A stretch of DNA of 64,000 nucleotides from an uncultured Pseudomonadota bacterium (GTDB lineage Bacteria; Pseudomonadota; Alphaproteobacteria; RF32; CAG-239). The DNA lies in NCBI GenBank assembly GCA_902763535.1, contig CACWSG010000007.1:39652-103651 (forward strand), given 5' to 3'. Below, piece by piece: positions 44,280-53,143 of this stretch. The translations under genes and the position numbers were made by a program. The first letter of the stretch is position 1. Each line of letters opens with the position of its first letter. The notes under the pieces are model-generated. The model was not told where the DNA came from, did not search any database, and was given only the letters and a program-made list of their open reading frames with translations.

Positions 44280-44453
44280 ATGAACAGTAAAATTAAAAAA
44301 AGATGCTTATTGGCAGTGCTGATAATCATTCTGATTGCTTGCTTTGTGGCAATAGCCTTTCTCGCAAAAGCCGAAAGCGGTTGGACTCTGTTGGCGTATC
44401 TGTTGGGTATTTTCACAGCAGTTGCCGCTGCATTTATAATTATACTAAAATAA
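44280..44453 (+). CDS. Small membrane protein (57 residues)
   Basis: Two hydrophobic spans (residues about 9-28 and 36-56) with a basic N-terminus (NSKIKKR). No Shine-Dalgarno, but a strong promoter 40 bp upstream and a second small membrane gene 1 bp downstream support expression. Function unknown. Confidence 0.5.
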   Translation: MNSKIKKRCLLAVLIIILIACFVAIAFLAKAESGWTLLAYLLGIFTAVAAAFIIILK

Positions 44454-44454
44454 A

Positions 44455-44643
44455 ATGGAGAAAGCGAGTTGGTTTATTTTGGCAATAACCGCAGTTGCCA
44501 TGCTGATCTTTGAAATTTGCGGATTTTGTGGCTATATGGAGGTTGCTAAATGGACTTTCCTTATAGCGGGAATTTTAGCTTGGATTTTCCTTATAATGAG
44601 GGGAATTCTTTGGTTGCGCCGTCGCAACAGCTACTTAGGTTAG
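44455..44643 (+). CDS. Small membrane protein (62 residues)
   Basis: Two hydrophobic spans (residues about 6-25 and 33-51) and a basic C-terminus (LRRRNSYLG). It begins 1 bp after the preceding 57-residue gene, so the two are probably translated together. They could form a small membrane complex. No family recognised. Confidence 0.5.
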   Translation: MEKASWFILAITAVAMLIFEICGFCGYMEVAKWTFLIAGILAWIFLIMRGILWLRRRNSYLG

Positions 44644-44673
44644 TTGCTTGAAACCTTTAAACTCAAGTGAAAT

Positions 44674-44709
44674 AGAGGCACAGGTCATTACCTTAAGCCT
44701 CTTTTTTTT
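44674..44709 (+). terminator. Intrinsic terminator of the small membrane pair
   Basis: AGAGGC...GCCTCT with an inner GGT/ACC pairing and a run of seven T. Confidence 0.8.
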
Positions 44710-44718
44710 ATTTAAAAA

Positions 44719-44744
44719 GAATCGGTAGCCTGAAGTTCCGATTC
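44719..44744. other. Hairpin and AT-rich leader upstream of HU
   Basis: GAATCGG and CCGATTC with a 12-nt loop. The next 100 bp hold short runs such as GTCGTAAA/GTCGTTAAAA and CCTAAAAA/CCCTAAAAATA, with a TTGACT at 44850. It may be the HU 5' regulatory region; no clear -10 at 17 bp is seen. Confidence 0.35.
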
Positions 44745-44940
44745 GCCGTAAAAATGTCGTAAATTCGCTGAATAAGTCGTTAAAAATTCCTAAAAAGCCC
44801 TAAAAATAAGCAAAAATTACAAAAAAATGTGTGTTAATCTATATTTTATTTGACTTTTATATATTATATGTCTCAAAATTCTATTCAGAGGTCGGGTAAT
44901 ACTAGCCTCAGCTTAAAATAACCATGAAAGGAAAATTGAA

Positions 44941-45213
44941 ATGAATAAAACAGAATATGTAGAAGCAGTTGCTAAAGCAGCTGGTGTTTCTAAAGCTGAA
45001 GCTGCTAAAGTTTTGGCCGCTGAAATTGCTACCATTACTAAAGCTTTGAAAAAAGGTGAAACCGTTCAAATTACCGGTTTCGGTTCTTATTCAGTTGCTA
45101 AACGTGCTGCTCGTAACGGCCGCAACCCTGCTACCGGCAAAACTATTAAAATTGCTGCTTGCAAGGCTCCTAAGTTCAAAGCTGGTGCTTTGTTGAAAAA
45201 GGCTGTAAAGTAA
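44941..45213 (+). CDS. hup: HU-family nucleoid DNA-binding protein
   Basis: 90 residues, standard HU length. N-terminal helices (NKTEYVEAVAKAAGVSKAEA) are followed by the DNA-binding signature GFGSYSVAKRAARNGRNPAT (residues about 46-65), with the Pro that intercalates in the DNA minor groove. HU packages the chromosome as a dimer. Shine-Dalgarno AAGGA is well placed. Codon use is strongly biased (GCT, AAA), consistent with high expression. Confidence 0.95.
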   Translation: MNKTEYVEAVAKAAGVSKAEAAKVLAAEIATITKALKKGETVQITGFGSYSVAKRAARNGRNPATGKTIKIAACKAPKFKAGALLKKAVK

Positions 45214-45242
45214 TTTCTGTTTAAGTGTTATTTTACTGAAAA

Positions 45243-45280
45243 AACCCCATCGATTGAACAATCGGTGGGGTTATCTTTTT
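45243..45280. terminator. Bidirectional terminator
   Basis: AACCCCATCGATTG and CAATCGGTGGGGTT with one wobble and a 2-nt loop, flanked by A- and T-rich runs, between convergent hup and the UvrD-like gene. Confidence 0.8.
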
Positions 45281-45284
45281 TCAC

Positions 45285-47573
45285 TTATCCGACTATTTTG
45301 AGATAGCTTGCCATAATTTTTTTAATGCCGCCGTTTTCAAAACAAACCTGCACAGCGTTACCGTCTTGAGCCACAATCGTACCATAGCCGAAAGTTTCAT
45401 GACGCACCTTTTTGCCTAAATTATTATTTTGATATTTGGGGCGGGTGTAGCTGTACCGGGTACTTCCGTCGGAATAACTTTCTTCATAATCATCATTGTT
45501 ATAGTTGCGACGATTATAATTGGGATTAAAAGTTGAGCGATTAGCACTGAAATAAGAACATTTGTTAATCAGCTCAATGTGTTCACTCGGCAATTCATCA
45601 ATAAATCTTGAGGGTAGGTTGTTTTTCCATTCGGCATACATTTTGCGATTAAAAGCCATTGAAATAAACAAGCGATGTTTAGCGCGTGTTATGGCAACAT
45701 AAGCCAAGCGCCTTTCTTCCTCCAAGGATTCTGCTCCCTCATCCAAAGCGCGTTGATGCGGAAACAATCCTTCTTCCCAGCCGGGGAGAAATACCACTTC
45801 AAATTCCAAACCTTTGGCGGAATGGAGCGTAATAATCCTAACTTTGTTTCCGGTAGAATCTTCATCATTATCCATAACCAAGCTGACATGTTCCATAAAA
45901 GCTGCCAAGTTGGGATATTGTTCATGGTCACTCATCACATTAACCAACTCACGCAAGTTGTCCATTCGTCCCGGAGCCTCAGCCGAACTGTCGTCTTTAA
46001 GGCTTTGCCAATAGCCTGAATCTTGGATAATTGCTTCGGCTACATCATTAGGTGCTTCATTTTCGGCTTTTTCTCGCCAATTATTAAAATTATTCCATAA
46101 TTCGCTGACCGAATTTTTGGTTTTACCGCTCAAACTGCCGTTTTCCAACATTTCACTAATAGCCTGATACATTGAAATATGTTTCAGTTTAGCATATTCT
46201 TGAAATTTTTCCACTGTTTTGGCACCAATGCCGCGCGCAGGCTTGTTGATAATCCGCTCCAAAGCCAAGTCATCGGAAGGTTGCAACACAACTCTTAAAT
46301 AAGCAATAATATCGCGAATTTCGGCACGCTCATAGAATTTTTGTCCGCCGATAACTTGATATGGAATGGCTTCTGAGATAAATTTTTCTTCCAATATACG
46401 GGTTTGCGCAGCGGTACGCACCAAAACCGCCATTTGTGCATAGTCGTAACCATCATGGCGCGCATTTTCAATTTCTTGAGCAATAAATCCGGCTTCTTCT
46501 TCACCATTGTATGTGCTTACCACTTTTATCTTGGTATTATCAACACGCAACGCCGGTGAATTTTCCGCCACTTTCAGAGTTTTGCCCAAACGACCTTCAT
46601 TGTTGGCAATCAAATGCGAAGCTGCTGCCAAAATATGTGCTGTCGAGCGGTAGTTTCTTTCCAAACGGATGGTTTGGGCATCAGCAAAATCATGATTAAA
46701 ACGCAAAATATTCTCAATTTCGGCTCCGCGCCACGAATAAATCGATTGATCATCATCACCGACACAGCACAAATTGCGATATTTTTGGCACAGTAGGCGA
46801 ATTAACAGATATTGGCTGACATTGGTATCTTGATACTCGTCCACCATAATATATTTAAAGCGGTTTTGATAGTGCTCCAATACATCTTTATGCTGTTGTA
46901 AAATTTGTAATGCATATAATATGATATCGCCGAAATCAACACAGTTTAGCTCACGCAACCGTTGTTGATATAATGTATAAACCTTAACCAACACATTTTT
47001 TTTGTGTTCCAATGCAATTCGCTCAGGAGTTAAGCCCTTATCTTTCCACAGTGAAATCTTTTCCAACAATGCCGCCGGCGGATATTTTTTATCATCAATA
47101 GAATTTTCTTGGCATATTTTTTTGATTAAACGCTTTTGATCATCTTCGCCCAAAATGGTAAAATTGGGTTTTAAATCAACCAATTCGGCATGAGCTCGTA
47201 AAATTTTCACGCAGATACTATGAAATGTTCCCAGCCAAACTGAAGTTGCCGCATCGCCAATCATACTGAAAACGCGCTCTTTCATCTCTGCGGCTGCACG
47301 ATTGGTAAAAGTAACTACCAAACATTCCCAAGGATTAGCCATGCGGTTAGCCAAAATATAAGCCAAACGCGTGGTCAAAACTTTGGTCTTTCCGGTTCCG
47401 GCTCCGGATAACACCAACAACGGACCTTGAGTAGTTTCAACCGCACGCCGTTGCTCGGGATTCAAAATATCAAGCCAGTCAAAGCGCGGCATCAATTTTG
47501 CCGAGTTGCTGGTAGGTGTGGTGGAAGCTTGAATATCAGCATCATCTAAAGAAAATATATCATCCATTATCAT
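45285..47573 (-). CDS. UvrD/PcrA-type superfamily 1 DNA helicase
   Basis: 762 residues; 3'-5' helicase used in nucleotide-excision and mismatch repair. Walker A GAGTGKTKVLTTRL near residue 58, DEYQDTN (Walker B) near 245, and motif IV-VI regions HSAKGLEFEVVFLPGWEEGLFPH and EERRLAYVAITRAK. A Tyr/Asn/Arg-rich linker precedes a C-terminal beta module (VRHETFGYGTIVAQDGNAVQV) as in UvrD and PcrA. Starts at MIMDD; the second ATG at 47567 is equally possible. Confidence 0.93.
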   Translation of the reverse strand: MIMDDIFSLDDADIQASTTPTSNSAKLMPRFDWLDILNPEQRRAVETTQGPLLVLSGAGTGKTKVLTTRLAYILANRMANPWECLVVTFTNRAAAEMKERVFSMIGDAATSVWLGTFHSICVKILRAHAELVDLKPNFTILGEDDQKRLIKKICQENSIDDKKYPPAALLEKISLWKDKGLTPERIALEHKKNVLVKVYTLYQQRLRELNCVDFGDIILYALQILQQHKDVLEHYQNRFKYIMVDEYQDTNVSQYLLIRLLCQKYRNLCCVGDDDQSIYSWRGAEIENILRFNHDFADAQTIRLERNYRSTAHILAAASHLIANNEGRLGKTLKVAENSPALRVDNTKIKVVSTYNGEEEAGFIAQEIENARHDGYDYAQMAVLVRTAAQTRILEEKFISEAIPYQVIGGQKFYERAEIRDIIAYLRVVLQPSDDLALERIINKPARGIGAKTVEKFQEYAKLKHISMYQAISEMLENGSLSGKTKNSVSELWNNFNNWREKAENEAPNDVAEAIIQDSGYWQSLKDDSSAEAPGRMDNLRELVNVMSDHEQYPNLAAFMEHVSLVMDNDEDSTGNKVRIITLHSAKGLEFEVVFLPGWEEGLFPHQRALDEGAESLEEERRLAYVAITRAKHRLFISMAFNRKMYAEWKNNLPSRFIDELPSEHIELINKCSYFSANRSTFNPNYNRRNYNNDDYEESYSDGSTRYSYTRPKYQNNNLGKKVRHETFGYGTIVAQDGNAVQVCFENGGIKKIMASYLKIVG

Positions 47574-47672
47574 TCTTCTTGTTTTTTTAACTTTTAATCA
47601 ATATATATAAAGTATGTAGAGTTTAAAATAAAGAACAAAATTAGAATTTTTAGCAAAAAAAGGCAGGTAAAT

Positions 47673-48635
47673 ATGGCGGATGTAAGAGAAAAAATTGTTG
47701 AGTTGCAAAATTTGCTAAACTCGAAAATTATCGGGCAACGCGATTTAATCAACAAATTGATTATAACCTTGTTAGCCGATGGCAATGTTTTGGTTGAAGG
47801 TGCCCCGGGGCTGGCCAAAACTAAAGCAATCAAAACTTTGGCTTCTTTAATAAAGGCTGATTATAACCGAATCCAATTTACTCCCGATTTGCTCCCCTCA
47901 GATATTACCGGCAGTGATATTTATCTTAACAGCACGGGAACTTTTGAATTTCGAAAAGGTCCGATTTTTGCCAATTTGGTTTTGGCTGATGAAATAAACC
48001 GCGCTCCGGCCAAAGTCCAGTCGGCTCTTCTTGAGGCAATGGCCGAACGCCAAATCAGTGTCGGCGGCAAAAGATACCAATTGCCCGAATTATTTATGGT
48101 TATGGCAACTCAAAACCCTATTGAGCACGAAGGAACTTATAATTTGCCGGAAGCTCAATTGGATCGTTTTTTGATGTATGTCAAAATTGATCAACCTGAT
48201 GCCGCTGCGGAAAAAGAGATTTTGCGTTTGGTGCGCGGTGAAGTATTGCAAGAAAACGTACCGGAAAAATTTTCGCTCAGTGTTGAAGATATTTTATCGG
48301 CCCGTCGTCAGGCTCTTGAGATTCATATGAGTGAAGCTTTGGAAGAATATATCGTCCAGTTGATTATGGCAACACGCAACATCGAAAAATATAATGCCAA
48401 GTTCAAGAATTATATCAGTTTCGGTGCATCTCCGCGCGCCACAATCGCTCTTGATCGTTGCGCTCGCATCAACGCATGGCTTAACGGTAAAAAATTTGTT
48501 ACTCCGGAAGATGTTCATACAGTTGTAAAAGACGTTTTGCGGCATCGTATCATATTGAGCTTTGAGGCTCAAGCCGAAGGCATCAGCTCTGATGATATTA
48601 TCGATAACATCATACAAAAGGTAGCTTTGCCTTGA
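47673..48635 (+). CDS. MoxR-family AAA+ ATPase
   Basis: 320 residues. Walker A EGAPGLAKTKAIK near residue 42, Walker B LVLADEINRAPAKVQSALLEAM near 103, and sensor ATQNPIEHEGTYNLPEAQLDRF. MoxR ATPases act as chaperones with a partner containing a von Willebrand-like or DUF58 domain, encoded next. Stop overlaps the TTG start of the DUF58 gene (TTGA). Confidence 0.92.
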   Translation: MADVREKIVELQNLLNSKIIGQRDLINKLIITLLADGNVLVEGAPGLAKTKAIKTLASLIKADYNRIQFTPDLLPSDITGSDIYLNSTGTFEFRKGPIFANLVLADEINRAPAKVQSALLEAMAERQISVGGKRYQLPELFMVMATQNPIEHEGTYNLPEAQLDRFLMYVKIDQPDAAAEKEILRLVRGEVLQENVPEKFSLSVEDILSARRQALEIHMSEALEEYIVQLIMATRNIEKYNAKFKNYISFGASPRATIALDRCARINAWLNGKKFVTPEDVHTVVKDVLRHRIILSFEAQAEGISSDDIIDNIIQKVALP

Positions 48636-49579
48636 TAAAATTACATAAAATTAAAAATTTTTTTCACAAAGACGAGCCGCAGCAAGGCAATGGTCTTAGT
48701 GCCGATTTGTCAGAACTGATGGGAATGCGCCGTTATGTCCCCATTATTCGCAATACTAAAGCCAAAGCCGCATCTTCGGTTGATAGCGGTAACATCAAAT
48801 CAGCCTTTCGCGGTCGCGGAATTGAAATGGAAGAAATTCGTCAGTATCAGTTTGGCGATGATATTCGCGATATTGACTGGCGTGTTACGGCTCGCATGAA
48901 TGAACCTTATACCAAAGTTTATGCTCAAGAGCGCAATCGCGAGATTTATGTATGGTTAGATTTGTCTCCGATAATGTTATTCGGTTCCAAAACCGAGCTT
49001 AAATCGGTTACCGCAGCCAAGATAGCAGCTTTATTGGGATGGATTGCCCTCGATAATAAAGACAGGTTTGGGTGTGTAGTATTTGATGGACAACAATCTT
49101 GGTTGTTTAAACCACGCAATGATCGCGCCTATATCGCTGCTATATGCAAAAAAATTGCCGAGATTTCGCAAAACGCGCTTAACAATTCGCATAACGATAT
49201 GGATGCCAAGCTAAAGTCTTTGAAAATGCTGAGCCGTCAGGTCAAAAAAGATGGCAGTGTATTTGTTATCAGCTCAATGATGTATTGGGAAGAAGTATAT
49301 GACAATGAGTTGGCTTATTTGGCCAAAAACAATCGCTTGTTTTTGTTTGATATTTATGATGAGCTGGAGCGCAAAGCTCCGCGTTCAGGTCAATATATGG
49401 CCCAATTTGGCGAAGACAGATTAACTATTGATTCATCAAATAAGGAATATAATAAAACCTATCGCGACTATTTTGCAAAAAAATATCAGGAGCGTCAGGA
49501 TTGGTGTAAACATTTCGGATGTCAATTGATTGATTTTTCGCAGAATTCCAATGTGATAAAAAACTTAAAAATATTTTAG
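48632..49579 (+). CDS. DUF58 protein, MoxR partner
   Basis: 315 residues from a TTG overlapping the moxR stop by 4 bp. The DUF58 core FRGRGIEMEEIRQYQFGDDI and DIDWRVTARMNEPYTKVYAQER is clear, followed by a von Willebrand A-like region (YVWLDLSPIM). It probably acts with the MoxR ATPase in assembly or activation of an unknown client. Cytoplasmic, as no signal or membrane span is seen. Confidence 0.9.
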   Translation: MIKLHKIKNFFHKDEPQQGNGLSADLSELMGMRRYVPIIRNTKAKAASSVDSGNIKSAFRGRGIEMEEIRQYQFGDDIRDIDWRVTARMNEPYTKVYAQERNREIYVWLDLSPIMLFGSKTELKSVTAAKIAALLGWIALDNKDRFGCVVFDGQQSWLFKPRNDRAYIAAICKKIAEISQNALNNSHNDMDAKLKSLKMLSRQVKKDGSVFVISSMMYWEEVYDNELAYLAKNNRLFLFDIYDELERKAPRSGQYMAQFGEDRLTIDSSNKEYNKTYRDYFAKKYQERQDWCKHFGCQLIDFSQNSNVIKNLKIF

Positions 49580-49587
49580 AAGGAAAC

Positions 49588-49616
49588 TTGACAAAAAAAT
49601 GATATTATGGTAGATT
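49588..49616 (+). promoter_or_regulatory. Promoter of the TPR gene
   Basis: TTGACA, 17-bp spacer, TAGATT, 44 bp before the ATG at 49660. Confidence 0.6.
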
Positions 49617-49659
49617 ATTTATCGTAAAATTATTTTGAACATTATAAAGAGAGAAGAAA

Positions 49660-50631
49660 ATGGTTAAATCAAACGACAATGCAGCATATAAAAGAGGACA
49701 GGAGCTTCTGGATCAAGGACAGTATGAGGAAGCTATTGAACATTTTAACAAAGCGATAGAAGAACAGCCGGATTCATGGAAATCGCTTAATTCAAAAGGT
49801 TTTGCCTATCAAAAACTGAGCCGTTATACTGAAGCGGTTGAGTGTTTTGACCGAGCTTTGGCAATCAACCCCAAATCAGTTGAGGTTCTTAATAATAAAG
49901 GCGTTACTTTGAGTATGCGCGGGCTTTACAAAGACGCTATTAAGTGTTTTGATGAAGCCATTGCTGATGATGGAACTTCTCTGGAAGCGCTGAACGGTAA
50001 GGCTATCGCATTACAACATATGTTTTCATACAAAGAGGCTTTGGATGTTTTGGAAGAAGCCATGAAAATTGATAATAAACATTCACAGACCTTGCTTAGC
50101 GTTGCAGTTACATTACAAAAATTAAAACAATACGAGAGAGCAATTTCATTTTTCAAAAAGGTTTTAGCCGCAGATAAAAACAACATTAAAGCATGGAATG
50201 GTGTCGGCGTAACCTATCAGTTGATGGGAGATAATAATTCGGCCATCAAATGTTTTACCAAAATTTTGAATATTGACAGCCATGAAATTCAGGCATGGAT
50301 TTCTATCGGTTTCGTCTATCAAAAAATGCTGAAATTTAATGATGCTTTGAAGTGCTATAAAAAAGCACAAAGCATAATCGGTAATCGTTATCATCACAAA
50401 TTGTATGATGGTTTGGCCTCATGTTTAACTAAGTTATCCGAATTTGATCAGGCATCTGAGGTTTATCAGCAGATATTCCAACGCGAAGAAGGCAAAAAGA
50501 AATGGGATGCCCAAAGGTCGTTGAAGTTTGTTAACAAATTGAAACGCAAAAAAGCAATGGGCGTGTTGCCATCATTAGTTCCTGATGAGACAGGCGAGGG
50601 AGCTCCCAAGCCGTCTGCTCCGCAAGAATAA
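49660..50631 (+). CDS. Tetratricopeptide-repeat protein
   Basis: 323 residues composed of about eight 34-residue TPR units (pattern AxxxLDQGQYEEAIEHFNKAIEEQP...WxxLNxKGxAYQKLxRYxEAVECFDRALxINP) from residue 10 to 285, then a short basic and acidic tail. TPR arrays mediate protein-protein contacts; the partner is unknown. No signal peptide. Single-gene unit with its own promoter and terminator. Confidence 0.9.
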   Translation: MVKSNDNAAYKRGQELLDQGQYEEAIEHFNKAIEEQPDSWKSLNSKGFAYQKLSRYTEAVECFDRALAINPKSVEVLNNKGVTLSMRGLYKDAIKCFDEAIADDGTSLEALNGKAIALQHMFSYKEALDVLEEAMKIDNKHSQTLLSVAVTLQKLKQYERAISFFKKVLAADKNNIKAWNGVGVTYQLMGDNNSAIKCFTKILNIDSHEIQAWISIGFVYQKMLKFNDALKCYKKAQSIIGNRYHHKLYDGLASCLTKLSEFDQASEVYQQIFQREEGKKKWDAQRSLKFVNKLKRKKAMGVLPSLVPDETGEGAPKPSAPQE

Positions 50632-50643
50632 TTGATTTATTAG

Positions 50644-50675
50644 AAAAAATGGCGTTTTATAACGCCATTTTTTTT
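50644..50675. terminator. Bidirectional terminator
   Basis: AAAAAATGGCGTT and AACGCCATTTTTT with a 4-nt loop, between convergent TPR and CinA-like genes. Confidence 0.88.
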
Positions 50676-51150
50676 AAGGTTTTTCCAAGAATTTAACCAG
50701 ATTGTCCAAAACCTTATCGGCAAATTGTTCTTTCATCTTAATTCTTGGTGTGTCGGATGGCAGATTGACTTCAAAACTGAGCTGTTTTCCCAGTCCGCAA
50801 ATAGTTGAAAACATTACTCCGGCAGGTTTGCCGTCAGCACCGCTCGGTCCGGCTGTGCCGGTTGTGGAAACGCAAATATCGGCTTGAGTTACATTTTGCA
50901 ATCCTTGCGCCATTTCAATCGAACATTCTTGACTGACCGCGCCGAATTTACGCAAAGTTTGATTAGAAACACCCAAAATATTGTGTTTGGCTTCATTGCA
51001 ATAAGTTACAAAGTTCAGTTTAACATAATTGGAACTGCCGCTGACATCAGTAAGTTTTGAGCTGAGCAATCCGCCGGTACAAGATTCGGTAGTTGCTATG
51101 GTTAAATGTCTTTCGTTAAGCAGTTGTCCGATTTTTTCTTCCTTTTTCAT
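50674..51150 (-). CDS. pncC: Nicotinamide-nucleotide amidase, CinA C-terminal family (PncC)
   Basis: Deamidates nicotinamide mononucleotide in the pyridine-nucleotide salvage route. 158 residues, the stand-alone CinA_C size. TTESCTGGLLSSKLTDVSGSS near residue 19 holds the catalytic Ser, and GTAGPSGADGKPAGVMF near 96 is the second signature. Its start lies directly behind dut (1-bp gap). Confidence 0.9.
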   Translation of the reverse strand: MKKEEKIGQLLNERHLTIATTESCTGGLLSSKLTDVSGSSNYVKLNFVTYCNEAKHNILGVSNQTLRKFGAVSQECSIEMAQGLQNVTQADICVSTTGTAGPSGADGKPAGVMFSTICGLGKQLSFEVNLPSDTPRIKMKEQFADKVLDNLVKFLEKP

Positions 51151-51597
51151 TTATTTTACTCCTGATGACCCGAAACCATTCTCTCCGCGCAAGGTTTCAC
51201 TCAATTCTTCCACCTCAACCACTTGTGGCTTGAAAATAGGGCAAACCACCATTTGAGCGATTCTATCCATTGGTTGGATAGTAACTTCATGATTATTAAA
51301 ATTAAACAGAATGGTTTTTATATCTCCGCGATATGATGCATCAACAGTTCCTAATTGAGCAACTATTCCTTTAGCAGTAAGACCGGAGCGTGCACGAATT
51401 TGTATTTCAACCGAACAATCTTCACTCATATCATAGTCACTCAGTTCTACCCTGATTCCTGACGGAATTGTAGCAATTCCAAAAGGTGCAATAGTAAGCG
51501 GTTCTTTAATATCAGCACGCAAATCATATCCGGAATCACCATCTTTTGAGTTTATTTTCGGTAGGTTAGGATTAAGGTATTTTATATTAAGTTTCAT
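51151..51597 (-). CDS. dut: Deoxyuridine triphosphate nucleotidohydrolase
   Basis: Splits dUTP to dUMP and PPi, limiting uracil in DNA. 148 residues. Motif 1 DSGYDLRA, motif 2 RSGLT, motif 3 GTVDASYRGDI (catalytic Asp; Gly-Thr-Val-Asp-Ala replaces the common G-V-I-D-S), motif 4 DRIAQMV and motif 5 RGENGFGSSG are all visible. Functionally matched by the uracil-DNA glycosylase at 20172. Operon with the CinA-like gene. Confidence 0.94.
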   Translation of the reverse strand: MKLNIKYLNPNLPKINSKDGDSGYDLRADIKEPLTIAPFGIATIPSGIRVELSDYDMSEDCSVEIQIRARSGLTAKGIVAQLGTVDASYRGDIKTILFNFNNHEVTIQPMDRIAQMVVCPIFKPQVVEVEELSETLRGENGFGSSGVK

Positions 51598-51724
51598 GTC
51601 ATTCCCCTTACAATTTATCTTATTCCAACAATAGCAAACCAGTTAATTAAGGCAAGAACATTTGTGCAATTTTACTTGCTTTTATTATCGCAAAAGTTAT
51701 GATGAATCAAAATTGAGGTAGTAA

Positions 51725-53143
51725 ATGAAAACCAATAAAACTTTTATTGTATTTTTGCTTTGTCATTTGTTAATTTGGTCGGTTTTGCCGATATTGTTGC
51801 GAGCCAATTTACCGATGGATTCGGCAGAAGCTCTCATTTGGGGAATGGTCGGCGAATGGGGCACCAATAAACATCCGCCACTATCAGGCTGGTTGGCTGA
51901 TTGGGCTTGGTTGCTGAGCGGAAAAAATCCTTATTCGCTTTATGTTTTGAGCCAAATTTTGGTTTGCGGCGGATTGATTTATATTTATAAATTGGCTAAA
52001 TGTTTTTTAAGTTCCGAAAAATCTCTTATAGCTGCTGTTTTGATGGAAGGGGTTGCTTATTACAGTATATTAACTCCGGAATATAATTGTAATATTGTAG
52101 CGTTATTGTTGTGGCCGGCTTGCAGTTATTATTTTTATCAGGGAATTAAACAAAATCATTGGTCAGATTGGGCGTTGTTTGGTATTTTTGCCGGACTTAA
52201 TGTTCTTAATAAATATGTCTCAGGGGCTTTGTTGTTGAGTTTAGGTCTTTATTTGTTGTTTACATCTCAGGGCAGAGTTCGGCTTAAATCATGGCAGCTT
52301 TATTGTGGTGCTTTAATAGCATTTGCGTTTATAGTTCCGCATTTTGTTTGGTTATACAATCGTGATTTTTTTGTGCTCGATTATTTTTTGGGGCGTGCTT
52401 CGGGACATAGTTTGGCTTATGGTTTGGGACACATCATCTATCCGCTCAAATTTTTGGCGGCTCAAGTATTAACTTCTGTTGCTGTGTGGATAGTCATATT
52501 GACAGCTCGCCGCCATGCTGAACATCAAACAGTATCAGTCGGTAAAAATGAACGTCGTTTTGTGTTCTTTGCCGGAATCCTGCCATTGTTGATTATGACT
52601 TTTGTGCCATTGCTAACCGGCGTAAAACTAAAGAGTATGTGGGGATCACCGGCACTTTATATGCTTACAATCATTATATTGATTTATCTGCCGTTTGATG
52701 TGGCAAAACTCAAAAAGCAGTTGCTCAAAACAGCTTACGGTTTAATGATTTTATTCGGTTTGGCTTTTTCACTTCAGTGCCAAATGACCTTAAGTCCCAA
52801 ATTTAATTTGAATGCATCAGATTTTGTTGAAAAAGTCGCCGGTGCTGATATAAAATATGTGGGTGGTAATGTGTGGCTTGCCTCAATTATAGGTGTTTAT
52901 AATCCGCAAAATCCGGCAGTTGTTTTTGAGATGAATCCTCATAACAATCCGTGGATTGATATGAATGATGCTTTAGCAAAAGGAATTTGGGTGGTTGAGG
53001 AAAATTTATCAGCCTACAATGCCCATCAATCAGCTTACCCCGGTTTGTCTCCGGCTGAAACATACAGCTTTACGGCAGACAATATGCTGGGACAGCAAAA
53101 AGAATACAAGTTTTATTATGGACAAGTGACAGGAGAAAAATAG
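51725..53143 (+). CDS. ArnT-like membrane glycosyltransferase (GT39/PMT family)
   Basis: 472 residues with about ten hydrophobic segments. The first periplasmic loop LRANLPMDSAEALIWGMVGEWGTNKHPPLS holds the acidic residue and KHPPL motif of ArnT/PMT enzymes that use polyprenyl-phosphate sugars. The C-terminal 110 residues form a soluble domain. It stops directly before the GT2 gene (0-bp gap), matching the ArnC-like plus ArnT-like pair that modifies lipid A or other glycolipids. Confidence 0.85.
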   Translation: MKTNKTFIVFLLCHLLIWSVLPILLRANLPMDSAEALIWGMVGEWGTNKHPPLSGWLADWAWLLSGKNPYSLYVLSQILVCGGLIYIYKLAKCFLSSEKSLIAAVLMEGVAYYSILTPEYNCNIVALLLWPACSYYFYQGIKQNHWSDWALFGIFAGLNVLNKYVSGALLLSLGLYLLFTSQGRVRLKSWQLYCGALIAFAFIVPHFVWLYNRDFFVLDYFLGRASGHSLAYGLGHIIYPLKFLAAQVLTSVAVWIVILTARRHAEHQTVSVGKNERRFVFFAGILPLLIMTFVPLLTGVKLKSMWGSPALYMLTIIILIYLPFDVAKLKKQLLKTAYGLMILFGLAFSLQCQMTLSPKFNLNASDFVEKVAGADIKYVGGNVWLASIIGVYNPQNPAVVFEMNPHNNPWIDMNDALAKGIWVVEENLSAYNAHQSAYPGLSPAETYSFTADNMLGQQKEYKFYYGQVTGEK

